Source: Puniceicoccales bacterium (GTDB taxonomy: Bacteria > Verrucomicrobiota > Verrucomicrobiia > Opitutales > UBA953). Taken from it: a stretch of 57,130 nt of DNA. The notes below the pieces were generated by a model. It saw nothing but the letters and a program-made list of their open reading frames with translations, did not search any database and was not told the DNA's origin. The stretch lies in contig JAISZI010000101.1 of assembly GCA_031269335.1 (NCBI GenBank), positions 1-57,130 of the forward strand. The letters run 5' to 3'. Positions 35,531 through 44,694 of this stretch are shown here, in pieces. Each line of letters opens with the position of its first letter. Position 1 is the stretch's first letter. The position numbers and the translations under genes were made by a program.

Positions 35531-38474
35531 TTCGTGAGTCCTCTTTTTGGGAAATGATGAAATTGGCACCTTCCAACGCCCCCAACGCCGGCACTTCGGG
35601 GCGAATCAGCTCGTAACCCATTCCGTGCAGCGATTCGCGGGCAATATAAAGGCCAAGCCCGCGGCCACCGGGGCGGCGTGAAAATCCCGGCTCAAAAATA
35701 CGCTCCGCGTCTTGGACGACAATGCCGGGGCCGGAATCGGAAACGACTAACCCTTGGTTTGCCTCAGACAGCCGAATGCGCCGCTTGTTCGCACCCTGCT
35801 GACACCAATAGGTCGCATTCAGAAACAGATTATGAATCGCTCCAAGAAAGTTGGGGCGTTTGACACGCAACCATTTGGTTTTGCAAAATGCCTCGGTGAA
35901 CTCAGTCGTTATGGACAGTCCTTTGATGGACGCTTCAAAGCGACGTAGCAAAAATTCCTCGATTTCTACACCTGTGATACTTTCATATTCCGCCGAGCGA
36001 CGGCGCAGAAGCGGGTCGAACATGCGGATTCGCTCATCTATAATGTCGAAAGCATCGGAGATTGCGGCGAGGGTGCGAATTTGTTCATTGCCAAGTTGCG
36101 CCCGCAATTGCCGGATGCCTTGGCGGACGACTTTGACCTGTTCCTCGTGCTCGTGATTTGCCGTTTCAAAAACCAAGCCGAGTTGCGCCATATCCACAAG
36201 GAATGATTGTCTTTCCCGGAGACGGGACAGTTCCTCCGCTTGGTCGGCAACCATGAAACGCCCGCCTGCCTCGTCGGTCAGGTGGAGAATTTCATCGCTT
36301 AACGTTCGCAGACGCGGGCCGATTTCTTGATCGAAAAGTTCCGTTTGTTTCTGGATGGCTTCCTCAAGCGTTTTTGCAGCCCCACCTGATTTGTCTTTTG
36401 CTATTTCTTTTGCTGAAAGCCTGCCTAAAATTTTTCGGCGGCAAACATCCAATTCGGCAACGGCCTTCTGTTCGACCTCGGCCAAGTCCGCATCCAATGA
36501 CAGCGCTTTCGTTTTCGCAGGTGCCAAAATAACACTTATCTTTTCATGGAATGCGCGCTCGGAGGAAATCATCCGTTCCGAAACAATACGTTCCTGTTTC
36601 TCAATTTGGTTTGCCCGCAGCATCAACGCTTGAAGCTGGCTGGCTAATTTCGTGATTTCATTGGTGAGGTTTCGTGTTTCGATTATTCTTTTCGCGAGAT
36701 AATCTCCAATGCCAATCGAGGCATCGCCATCAATTACAACACCTTCAGGAGGTTCCCCGAGTGAATTTTGCAATTCCGACAAACGCTGGCGCAATCCCGC
36801 CAGTGATTTTTGGCACTCATCAAGAAAACGTCCCGGAGTGGCATTTGTTTCGCTGGCGATAATCTGTCTCGCTTGTCGCACTTGCGGTTTGATGCTTTCC
36901 GAAAAATCCCGCAACCAACCGCGGGCGTAAGGAATACCGCGAATGTATTCGGATTTTGTCTGTTCCAACCGCGCCATGGCAGCTTTTCTCTCTTTCGCCT
37001 CACGCTTCTCGAGTTTATCCTCTCGGTTTGCCTTGCGACCGAGATAATGGTCGGCGATGTCAACGAAGAGGTTTTCCAACCAAAACCGCAGCCCCTTGCT
37101 GGCACCATTGACAATAAAACCCTCCCGCCCTGCTTTTTCCCTGAGCGCGGTTTTTTCCTTGTCCGGCAAAAAAAACACCCCTCCGAACATGCGGAGCATT
37201 GAAAAATAGTAACGGCCTGCATTTTTCAGTCGCCGATGTTCAAAACCCGCAAAATCACTGTCCCGCGCCCCGTAGGGTTGGACACGGACATTGTTGAGAT
37301 AGATGGAAAATCCTCCCGCTCGTTCAAGTCGTTTGTCCATCTCGGCATGGACGTCCTTCGGCAATCTTGAGTCAGAAGCAAGCCCTTGGACATAACCAAC
37401 TTCCACAAGAAAAATTCCGGGGGATTTATAACTCTTGGGCAACTCCGTCAGTTGCCTGCTATACATCAACGGTTCTTTCCTAAAGTTGGTGATTTCTCCA
37501 CTGGCAAAACCTTCTTTGGAAACTTCAATTCGTATGTGATGGTCGCATTGCTGAAAATCGCTCGGTTCCCAAAACTTGTTTTCTTTATTTGTCCGCTTGA
37601 GTGGTTTTCCTGAAACCAACGGATGTACGCTAAATTCGCGCGTCGTATTTTTATGAAATGGATCCCAGAAAGTCGCGAATGCGTGAAATGCCTTTAGATA
37701 TTCAGGGCGTGCGCTGTCACCATCGTCCAGTTTTTCGGCAAACAAGTCGGAGACTTCCGGCGCAGTTCCAAAGATAAAAAAGGAAGTGCCGGAGTCCCAA
37801 AAAAATGACATTTTGGGGAAGAGATCGGAAACGCTCTGGTTAACATCACCCTTCAATTCATCGCGCAGCGTCTTGGGCCAAAATTCATTGGGCTTGTCGG
37901 ATAGCAATTCTTGCAATGTGGAAGATTTCGCCAATTCCGAAAACAATGCCGCGACATCTTGTTCGGTCGGACACGCTTTCAACTCCATATATGGAATCGG
38001 CAAATCTTCAAAAAGTTTGAGTGGATGCTGAAACAGGTGCCAGTGGACAAGGCAGAGTGTTCCTCTTTTTTCGGTGCCGTCGCCCCAGACCGTCCACAGC
38101 AAAACCATCCGTCCAAGGGAGGCCACAGACAAACGCCCAATGCCTTTCTCGCCATAACTTGATTCTTTCAGCCACTTTTTTTGCTTATCATCGGCAAAGC
38201 GCGCCCAGCCATCGTCAGTGGGTTTGTGTTTGGACTCCGTGGCGAGCACCAGCCATTTATCCAGCACATCCTGTTGGCGCATTCCCAGACCATCGTCCCG
38301 AATTGTCAGGATTCCTGCCTCTGGCTGATAATCTGCCCACACATTCCGTGCTCCCGCATCAAGGGCATTTTTGAATAACTCACCTATTGCCGTCGGGACA
38401 TCGGCAATTTGCTGGCGTCCCAGAAGGTCTATGACACGGGCACGACTGCGAAAGTGAGCGGGTTTATTACTCAT
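35523..38474 (-). CDS. Double-GHKL ATPase: MORC/Hsp90-like N-terminus and histidine-kinase-like C-terminus
   Basis: 983 residues. Residues about 20-125 are a GHKL ATPase of the MORC/MutL/Hsp90 kind: E32 and N36 in GELFKNALDAG, RDDGLGM (59-65) and GEKGIGRLSVASLG (108-121). A transducer-like region and long coiled coils (about 500-760) follow. The C-terminus (about 769-975) resembles a sensor kinase: FETANHEHEEQ, an H-box-like helix with H774 and H776; N-box NLFLNAT with N886; G1 SDSGPG (D913); and GRGLGLYIA (937-945). No membrane segments. It lies 56 bases after the HNH gene and overlaps the receiver gene. Established knowledge: prokaryotic MORC/MutL-like GHKL proteins occur in restriction-modification operons (Iyer, Abhiman and Aravind 2008). 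The phosphorelay role is inference. Confidence 0.85.
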   Translation of the reverse strand: MSNKPAHFRSRARVIDLLGRQQIADVPTAIGELFKNALDAGARNVWADYQPEAGILTIRDDGLGMRQQDVLDKWLVLATESKHKPTDDGWARFADDKQKKWLKESSYGEKGIGRLSVASLGRMVLLWTVWGDGTEKRGTLCLVHWHLFQHPLKLFEDLPIPYMELKACPTEQDVAALFSELAKSSTLQELLSDKPNEFWPKTLRDELKGDVNQSVSDLFPKMSFFWDSGTSFFIFGTAPEVSDLFAEKLDDGDSARPEYLKAFHAFATFWDPFHKNTTREFSVHPLVSGKPLKRTNKENKFWEPSDFQQCDHHIRIEVSKEGFASGEITNFRKEPLMYSRQLTELPKSYKSPGIFLVEVGYVQGLASDSRLPKDVHAEMDKRLERAGGFSIYLNNVRVQPYGARDSDFAGFEHRRLKNAGRYYFSMLRMFGGVFFLPDKEKTALREKAGREGFIVNGASKGLRFWLENLFVDIADHYLGRKANREDKLEKREAKERKAAMARLEQTKSEYIRGIPYARGWLRDFSESIKPQVRQARQIIASETNATPGRFLDECQKSLAGLRQRLSELQNSLGEPPEGVVIDGDASIGIGDYLAKRIIETRNLTNEITKLASQLQALMLRANQIEKQERIVSERMISSERAFHEKISVILAPAKTKALSLDADLAEVEQKAVAELDVCRRKILGRLSAKEIAKDKSGGAAKTLEEAIQKQTELFDQEIGPRLRTLSDEILHLTDEAGGRFMVADQAEELSRLRERQSFLVDMAQLGLVFETANHEHEEQVKVVRQGIRQLRAQLGNEQIRTLAAISDAFDIIDERIRMFDPLLRRRSAEYESITGVEIEEFLLRRFEASIKGLSITTEFTEAFCKTKWLRVKRPNFLGAIHNLFLNATYWCQQGANKRRIRLSEANQGLVVSDSGPGIVVQDAERIFEPGFSRRPGGRGLGLYIARESLHGMGYELIRPEVPALGALEGANFIISQKEDSRNA

Positions 38475-38530
38475 GACTTGATAGAAGAGAAAATCCTCAA
38501 TCCAGATTGAAATTTTTTTAGTTTTTTCAT

Positions 38531-39319
38531 TCAGTTCTGAAAAATCTCATTTCGATGCCTATCGAGATATTTCTCGTTTGGCGGGATTGCTTGGGGTGGA
38601 AGTGTGAGCGAGTGTTTTTCGTGGGCAATGAAGTTTTGCTCGATGGATTTCTGGGACAGACGGTTTTTCAGGCGGGAGGAGAGGATGAGTCGCAGGTCGG
38701 CGTCAAATGAAATGAGACCTTGATCAAAGGCTGCGTCGTGCAGGCGGGAGAGGCAGAGACCGTTACGGATGTCGAGGCGGGCAGCGGGATTGGACGCCCA
38801 TGGGAGAATGTGCGAGGCGACAAGCAATTCGCGGATGTTCAGACCGCACACGCCGCATGCGCCGTCGAAGTTGTTCAAGACGATTTGGCGGAAATAATCC
38901 TGCCCCAGTCGGCGTTTTTGAGGGGTGGTAGTTTCGGTCGGCATGGTTGGGGTGGGCGGGCGGCGGAGGATTCCTTTGGCGGGGATAACTTCTACGCTGC
39001 CTTCTGGAGCGAAGAGTTCGCGCAGGAGTGTTTCGCTTTTTTCGACCATTTCGGGGAGGATGGCGTGAAATTCGTCCCAGACTTCGCGATCCCGGTGGCT
39101 TGCGCCTTTCAGTCCGCTGATACCGCGCAATTTCAGCACAGGATCGAGCGAAGCGAGGTTGCTTAGCTTCATGGCGACACTTCCGGGCGTGCGGCCAAGT
39201 TTCTTGGCGAGATCGATGACGGCACGATTGTGGGCGTCAAACTGGCCGAAGTTCAGTTTGTGGTAGAGATTGAGCGCGATGAGCAATTCATTGCGAGTCC
39301 ACTGTTTGCCGGAAGCCAT
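38531..39319 (-). CDS. HNH restriction-type endonuclease (HNH_2 class)
   Basis: 262 residues. The N-terminal third (QWTRNELLIALNLYHKL, then LGRTPGSVAMKLSNLASLDP) is a helical domain often fused to such nucleases and may contact DNA. The nuclease domain has CGVCG (C155, C158), ASHILPWA with H170, RNGLCLSRLHDAAFD with N186 and H194, and GLISFD, matching HNH_2. It is the first gene of the operon and the best candidate for the cutting effector. A terminator-like hairpin ends 13 bases before its ATG, so its expression may depend on read-through. A methylated genomic-defence role is inferred from context. Confidence 0.9.
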   Translation of the reverse strand: MASGKQWTRNELLIALNLYHKLNFGQFDAHNRAVIDLAKKLGRTPGSVAMKLSNLASLDPVLKLRGISGLKGASHRDREVWDEFHAILPEMVEKSETLLRELFAPEGSVEVIPAKGILRRPPTPTMPTETTTPQKRRLGQDYFRQIVLNNFDGACGVCGLNIRELLVASHILPWASNPAARLDIRNGLCLSRLHDAAFDQGLISFDADLRLILSSRLKNRLSQKSIEQNFIAHEKHSLTLPPQAIPPNEKYLDRHRNEIFQN

Positions 39320-39332
39320 GTGAGAATTGCGG

Positions 39333-39360
39333 AAAAAAACAGCACACCCCGGCAGTGTGC
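39333..39360 (-). terminator. Intrinsic terminator-like hairpin in the leader of the defence operon
   Basis: On the minus strand GCACAC (39360-39355) pairs with GTGTGC (39347-39342) around a 7-base loop, followed by TG and seven T residues (39339-39333). No minus-strand gene precedes it: fabG runs the other way. The operon's promoter must therefore lie upstream, in 39361-39514, and transcripts must pass this element. Confidence 0.6.
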
Positions 39361-39514
39361 AATGAAAAGATGAGGACGGTTGAATTTAGAGTCGCAGCCG
39401 ACTGATCGGCCGGGCGTTGCCTCGAGTCAACAGTCCATAGGTCTTTCCGTCTCGACTCATTTTCCTGCTTGCCAAAGGTCACAAAAAAACCATCTCCGCC
39501 CCAGCACAAACGTC

Positions 39515-40261
39515 ATGAAACTCACCCATCAACCCCGCGTCGCACTCGTCACAGGTGCCGGACGTGGTATCGGAAAGGCAATCGCCGGACTTCTTGCCGC
39601 AGACGGGCACACCGTCATCTGCGTCTCCAAAAACCCGGACTCCTGCACCGCCGCTGCTAACGCCATCAACGCTACTGGTGCCTCCGCACGCGCTTACCCC
39701 GTGGACGTCTCCTCCCCGGAAGCCGTCGCCCAAGCGTGCGCCGCCATTCTCTCCGATTTCGAATCCGTTGACATCCTCGTCAACAACGCCGGCATCACCA
39801 AAGACGGTCTCCTCCTGCGCATGAGCGACTCCGATTGGCAAAGCGTCCTCTCCACCAACCTCTCCAGCGCGTTCTACTGGACCCGCGGCCTCGCCCGCCC
39901 AATGACGCGCAAACGCTGGGGGCGCATCATCAACATCGGTTCCGTCGTCGGCCGCATCGGCAACCCAGGGCAAGCCAACTACGCCGCCGCCAAGGCAGGT
40001 CTCCACGGTCTCACGATGTCCCTCGCCCGCGAATTTGCTTCCCGCAACATCACCGCGAACACCGTCGCACCAGGTTTCATCACCACGGATATGACCGAAA
40101 AACTCACCGACGACCAAAAGGAAACCATCAAAAAAGTCGTTCCCCTCCAACGCTTTGGAGCGGTGACAGACGTTGCCGCCCTCGTCGATTTCCTCGTTTC
40201 CGAAGAAGCCGGCTACATCACCGGGCAAATTTTTTCCGTTGACGGCGGAATGGCAATGTGA
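39515..40261 (+). CDS. fabG: 3-oxoacyl-[ACP] reductase FabG
   Basis: It reduces 3-oxoacyl-ACP with NADPH in fatty-acid elongation. The start is ATG 39515 (MKLTHQPRVALVTG); the 45 upstream in-frame codons lie in the divergent promoter region. It has 248 residues, the standard size. Cofactor motif TGAGRGIGKAIA, then NNAGITKDGLLLRM, the catalytic Ser in NIGSVVGRIGNPGQANYAAAK with Tyr and Lys, and the C-terminal VDGGMAM. acpP and fabF follow on the same strand, forming the usual fatty-acid cluster, though with longer gaps than normal. Confidence 0.95.
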   Translation: MKLTHQPRVALVTGAGRGIGKAIAGLLAADGHTVICVSKNPDSCTAAANAINATGASARAYPVDVSSPEAVAQACAAILSDFESVDILVNNAGITKDGLLLRMSDSDWQSVLSTNLSSAFYWTRGLARPMTRKRWGRIINIGSVVGRIGNPGQANYAAAKAGLHGLTMSLAREFASRNITANTVAPGFITTDMTEKLTDDQKETIKKVVPLQRFGAVTDVAALVDFLVSEEAGYITGQIFSVDGGMAM

Positions 40262-40400
40262 CGCACTGCGCCCCCTTCACTTTACTCCCAATTCGCCAAA
40301 GGGGAGACCCATGAGGCGAATGGAGATGCTAACAACCAACAACGCACAACTGCGCACACCACCAACTCCGGCAACCGCCGTTACAATTTCCCAATAGACC

Positions 40401-40661
40401 ATGAGCGAAAAAACACTCGAACAACGCGTAAAAGAAATCGTCGTAAACCAACTCAACGTGAACGAAGAGCAGGTCACACCCGCAGCTTCCTTCATCGGAG
40501 ACCTCGGTGCCGACTCACTCGACACAGTCGAGTTGGTCATGGCATTTGAAGAAGAGTTCAAAGACGAAATCAAAGGCGAGATACCTGAATCTGATGCCGA
40601 AAAGCTCCAGACCGTCGGTGCTGTCATCGCATACATCAAAGAGAAATCCGGACTGGAATAA
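40401..40661 (+). CDS. acpP: Acyl carrier protein
   Basis: It carries the growing acyl chain on a phosphopantetheine arm. It has 86 residues and is strongly acidic. The attachment serine is S39 in [19 protein letters not shown], the family hallmark. ATG start at 40401, 139 bases after fabG. Confidence 0.97.
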   Translation: MSEKTLEQRVKEIVVNQLNVNEEQVTPAASFIGDLGADSLDTVELVMAFEEEFKDEIKGEIPESDAEKLQTVGAVIAYIKEKSGLE

Positions 40662-40664
40662 CCT

Positions 40665-40694
40665 CCCGTCGGAAATCCTTTCCGGAACGACGGG
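40665..40694 (+). promoter_or_regulatory. Stem-loop between acpP and fabF
   Basis: CCCGTCG (40665-40671) pairs with CGACGGG (40688-40694), with further GGAAA/TTTCC pairing inside. It starts 3 bases after the acpP stop codon. The following AAAATC is not a T-run, so it is more likely an mRNA-stabilising or partial-termination element that could let acpP be made in excess of fabF. The 214-base gap holds nothing else I recognise. Confidence 0.45.
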
Positions 40695-40875
40695 AAAATC
40701 GTCCCATCGACGAATTTTTCCAAAACTGGGTGATTTCGACGGATGTTTACTCCTTCGTGCCACGCGCCCGTTCCGAGTTTCTCAAGCGGAACAAAGGGCG
40801 GGGCGTGGATTGCGGGCAGCTCACGACGAAGGCGTTTCACTTTAACCATCAACAACTAACCAAGTAAAACATCGC

Positions 40876-42132
40876 GTGAAACAGGAACAACCAACTCGCA
40901 TCGTCGTCACCGGTCTCGGCGCCATCACTCCTCTCGGGAACACGACAGAAAGCTACTGGCAGGGACTGCTCGCCGGCACCTCCGGCATCTCTGCCATTAC
41001 CCGGTTCGACACCACGGACATCCCTTCCAAGGTCGGCGGCGAGGTCAAAGACTTTGACCCCACCCGCTACATGGACCCCAAAGAGGCCAAGCGGAACGAC
41101 CGCTACGTCCAGTTCGCGCTCGCCGCCAGCCGCGAAGCCTTCCAAGACGCCGGCCTCCAAATCGGGCAAATTCCCCCCGAACGCCTCGGCGTCATCATCG
41201 GCTCCGGCATCGGCGGCATCGGCTCCATCGAAGAACAATCGTTCAACCTCTTTAGCAAAGGACCCCGCCGCGTCTCCCCGTTCATGATCACGGAGATAAT
41301 AACCAACATGGCGGCAGGCGTCGTCGGCATCGAATTTCAAGCCCGCTCCGTGAACTTCTGCGTCGTCTCTGCCTGCGCCTCCAGTTCCCATGCGCTCGGG
41401 CAAGCACTTTTCCACCTGCGCAGTGGGGATGCCGACGTCATCATCGCCGGTGGCAGCGAAGCTTCCATTACCCGCCTTGGCTACGCAGGCTTTTGCAGCA
41501 TGAAAGCCATGAGCACCGCTTCAAACGACGCCCCCACCCGCGCCTCCCGCCCCTTCGATGCTCAACGAGACGGCTTTGTCATGGGCGAAGGCTCCGGAAT
41601 CCTCATTCTCGAAACCCTTCAACACGCCCAAGCCCGCGGCGCAAAAATCTACGCCGAATTTGTCGGGTGCGCCGCCACTTGTGACGCCTACCACATCACA
41701 GCCCCGGACCCCGAAGGCCGCGGCATCAAATCTTGTATCGAGCGCGTCCTCGCCGCCGCCGATATTTCCCCCCAAGATGTGAACTACATCAACGCCCACG
41801 GCACCTCCACCCCCTACAACGACAAATTCGAGACCATCGCCATTAAAAAAGCCTTCGGCGACCACGCCCGCAACTTCGCCGTTAGCTCGACAAAATCCAT
41901 GACTGGACACCTCCTTGGCGCAGCCGGCGGCATTGAAGCCATCGCAACCATCCTCGCGATAAAAAATGGAATTATCCCGCCCACAATAAATTACGAAAAC
42001 CCAGACCCCGATTGCGACCTCGACTACGTCCCCAACATCGCCCGCAAACAAGAGGTCAATGTCGCCCTCAGCAACAACCTCGGTTTCGGCGGCCACAACG
42101 CCGTTCTCGCCTTCAAAAAATTTGAGGAGTAA
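40876..42132 (+). CDS. fabF: 3-oxoacyl-[ACP] synthase II (FabF)
   Basis: The condensing enzyme of fatty-acid elongation. It uses a GTG start at 40876 (coding MKQEQPTRIVVTGLGAITPL); no ATG fits the conserved N-terminus. It has 418 residues, normal. The catalytic triad is visible: C167 in VVSACASSSHA, His in NAHGTSTPYND, and His in KSMTGHLLGAAGG. The C-terminal NNLGFGGHNAVLAFK is conserved. It is the third gene of the fab cluster. Confidence 0.96.
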   Translation: MKQEQPTRIVVTGLGAITPLGNTTESYWQGLLAGTSGISAITRFDTTDIPSKVGGEVKDFDPTRYMDPKEAKRNDRYVQFALAASREAFQDAGLQIGQIPPERLGVIIGSGIGGIGSIEEQSFNLFSKGPRRVSPFMITEIITNMAAGVVGIEFQARSVNFCVVSACASSSHALGQALFHLRSGDADVIIAGGSEASITRLGYAGFCSMKAMSTASNDAPTRASRPFDAQRDGFVMGEGSGILILETLQHAQARGAKIYAEFVGCAATCDAYHITAPDPEGRGIKSCIERVLAAADISPQDVNYINAHGTSTPYNDKFETIAIKKAFGDHARNFAVSSTKSMTGHLLGAAGGIEAIATILAIKNGIIPPTINYENPDPDCDLDYVPNIARKQEVNVALSNNLGFGGHNAVLAFKKFEE

Positions 42133-42297
42133 CACCCCTCCGCCCAACAAGCATACTACAGCGGGTGTCGCGGTGTCTTCGTGTCGATCCGCCCGCCGCC
42201 GCGTGCGCCTGCCCAAGTCGATTGCACCGCGTAAAATTCGGTAATAATTCTACTCTTGCTAAAAGTTGTTTCAGGAGGCATCCGCTCCCCTACCTTT

Positions 42298-44694
42298 ATG
42301 AAAAAACTTTCCTGTTTCTTGTTGATTACCGCCCTCGCGCCAGTCGCCTCCGCCACGGACATTCCAAGCCTTGGCGCACCGCTCATCGCAAAACTGAATT
42401 GGAACACAAGCTCCCTCCAAGTCGCAGACCTTGACGGCGACGGCCTCAATGACCTCGCCCTGCTCAACAACGACACCGGCCGCATTGGGCTGCTCTACCA
42501 ACGCAAGCCAGGCGAACCCGTTTCCAAAAAACGCCCCTCGCGCACAGATCGCTGGACACCCGAACTCGAAAACGCCCTCTTCCATAACGAATCCATCACC
42601 GGCGACGCCGGAATGCGCGCCCTCGCCGTCGGCGACCTCAACGCAGACGGTCTCCCAGACCTCGTCTTCACCAGTGCCCGCAGCGGCTTAAACATCGTCC
42701 TCCAAGGTCCAAAAAAAGGCGAATGGCGCGAACCAATAAAAGATAAACGCTACGACATCTCCCCTCAAAACGACTCCCTGCGCATCACCGACGTAGATGG
42801 AAACGGCAAACCCGCCATCATCCAACTCGCACGAGAAGGCATTGTCATCTGGCGATTTAACGACAAAAATGCCAAAAAAACTCTCCTGCCAGAACCACGG
42901 CTCTTTCGCACGAACGAAAAAAATAGCTCGCTCGTAGTAACTAATCTGCTCACGGAAAACAGCGCAAAAACAGATGCCCCCGGAATTTACATCGGCACCC
43001 TGAGCGACGGTGACGAATCACGCCTGAGATTCAGGAAACATCTCTTTCACCAAAAAGGAGTTAGCGCAGAATTTGTCCTCGACATCCCCGCAAGCACAGC
43101 CTGCATTGGCAAACGCCTCCACACAGGCAACACGAAAACCGCCCCCCAATTCGCCGTAATTGACTCCCGCCGCCGCATCGTAAGCACCATCCAATTCATC
43201 GAAGACAATACCCCAATCGAAACTGCGCAATCCACTACACCACAAATTTACGCCACACCAAGTTCAGTTGATACAGCCGAAAAAGTCGCATTTTTTGACA
43301 CCGATGGCGACGGACTCGATGACTTCGTGGTAACCGACGCCGCGGCTGCCACCCTGCTCGTCTATCGCGGTCTCCCCAATGGGGAGTTTTCCGAACCAGT
43401 CGAATACCCCTCTCTTGCAAACATCTCCTCCCTCGCCCCCATTTCCATTCCGCCCCCAAAGGGAAAAGAAACTAATCTCCCCAAAAAAACACCCCAACAT
43501 ACTCTTCTTATGCTCGGCGAAAAAGATGGTATCCTCTCCTCCGTCAATTTTGAAAACGGAAAACCTTCCTTCCCCTCTCCTATCTCCCTCACAGGCAGCC
43601 CGATACTCCTCGCCTCACAAGGCGACTTCGCCGTTATTCTCGTCAAAAACGACGACCCTAAAAACGCTTCCCCGCCACTCGCCCTTCAACGTATTTCCCG
43701 CGATAACACCGGCAAATGGCAGCTCAAAACCCTTGCAACCCTCTCTTCCCGCCGCGAAATAACCGCCTTGCGCATCCTCGATATCAACAACGACAAACGT
43801 CCCGATATCCTCACTTTTGTTGAACGCGAAGCCACACGTATCTGGCTGCAAAACCCAGATAACGAAAAATTTACCGAAGCCGCCGCCAATTCCGCCTTCC
43901 GTAAAGGCATTCTCTCCAGACTCACTCCCGCCGACATCGGCTGGGGCGTCGTGGACGCCTCCGCTTCTCCCACCCTCCTCGCCTCTTCCCAAGGATTTCT
44001 CCGCGCCCTGCGATTCACCGAAAAAGACGAACTCCGCGTAGTTCTTCAAGCCAACGGTCGCCGCGCCACAGACCGCCTCCGAACGCCCCTCGTTTTACGA
44101 CCCGGCGTCCTTGTCGCCCTTAACGAAACTGCCAATACCCTCGAATGGTTCACTCGCGATAACGAAGGTATTTTTCGCCCAAAAGGTTACGCCGACGTCA
44201 TTCCAATTTCTCCCCTCGCCGCTTGGACGCAACAAGTCAAAGGCGAAACAACTCCCCGCCTCCTTTTCCTGACCAAAGAAGGATTCGTCCAAATCCCAAC
44301 CGCCCGCCGAGGCCTCCGAGCTGTGTTGAAAAAAATGCACGAAACCAATATCGCCGGCTTCATTCCAGCCGGTGCCATAGTCGGAAGCCTCAGCACCGTT
44401 CAAAAACCTCAAAACCCCAAAAAACCTTTCGCCCAAATCCCGCCTCCAGCACGAGACATCCTCCTCTTTGATTTTCATAACCACATCCTCAATCACCTCC
44501 ACGCCGACCGCCAAGGCAACTGGCACGAAATTATGCACTTCACCCTCTTCGACTCCAATCCCCACTATCGCGGACAACGTGACGCAGGATTCCAACCCCG
44601 CGACGGACTCATCGCCGACCTCACCGGCGACGGTCTTAATGACCTCGTCCTGCTCATGCACGACCGCGTTTTCGTCTATCCCCGCCAGAAATAA
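42298..44694 (+). CDS. Secreted FG-GAP/VCBS-repeat protein
   Basis: 798 residues starting at ATG 42298 with a signal peptide (MKKLSCFLLITALAPVASA). At least six calcium-binding-type repeats are visible: ADLDGDGLNDLALL, GDLNADGLPDLVFT, TDVDGNGKPAIIQL, FDTDGDGLDDFVVT, LDINNDKRPDILTF and ADLTGDGLNDLVLL. They imply an integrin-like beta-propeller on the cell surface or in the periplasm. Its best ribosome-binding-like sequence (AGGAGG at 42273-42278) is about 20 bases from the ATG, too far for the standard spacing. It ends directly against the autotransporter gene, with no spacer between the convergent stop codons. Ligand and role are unknown. Confidence 0.85.
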   Translation: MKKLSCFLLITALAPVASATDIPSLGAPLIAKLNWNTSSLQVADLDGDGLNDLALLNNDTGRIGLLYQRKPGEPVSKKRPSRTDRWTPELENALFHNESITGDAGMRALAVGDLNADGLPDLVFTSARSGLNIVLQGPKKGEWREPIKDKRYDISPQNDSLRITDVDGNGKPAIIQLAREGIVIWRFNDKNAKKTLLPEPRLFRTNEKNSSLVVTNLLTENSAKTDAPGIYIGTLSDGDESRLRFRKHLFHQKGVSAEFVLDIPASTACIGKRLHTGNTKTAPQFAVIDSRRRIVSTIQFIEDNTPIETAQSTTPQIYATPSSVDTAEKVAFFDTDGDGLDDFVVTDAAAATLLVYRGLPNGEFSEPVEYPSLANISSLAPISIPPPKGKETNLPKKTPQHTLLMLGEKDGILSSVNFENGKPSFPSPISLTGSPILLASQGDFAVILVKNDDPKNASPPLALQRISRDNTGKWQLKTLATLSSRREITALRILDINNDKRPDILTFVEREATRIWLQNPDNEKFTEAAANSAFRKGILSRLTPADIGWGVVDASASPTLLASSQGFLRALRFTEKDELRVVLQANGRRATDRLRTPLVLRPGVLVALNETANTLEWFTRDNEGIFRPKGYADVIPISPLAAWTQQVKGETTPRLLFLTKEGFVQIPTARRGLRAVLKKMHETNIAGFIPAGAIVGSLSTVQKPQNPKKPFAQIPPPARDILLFDFHNHILNHLHADRQGNWHEIMHFTLFDSNPHYRGQRDAGFQPRDGLIADLTGDGLNDLVLLMHDRVFVYPRQK

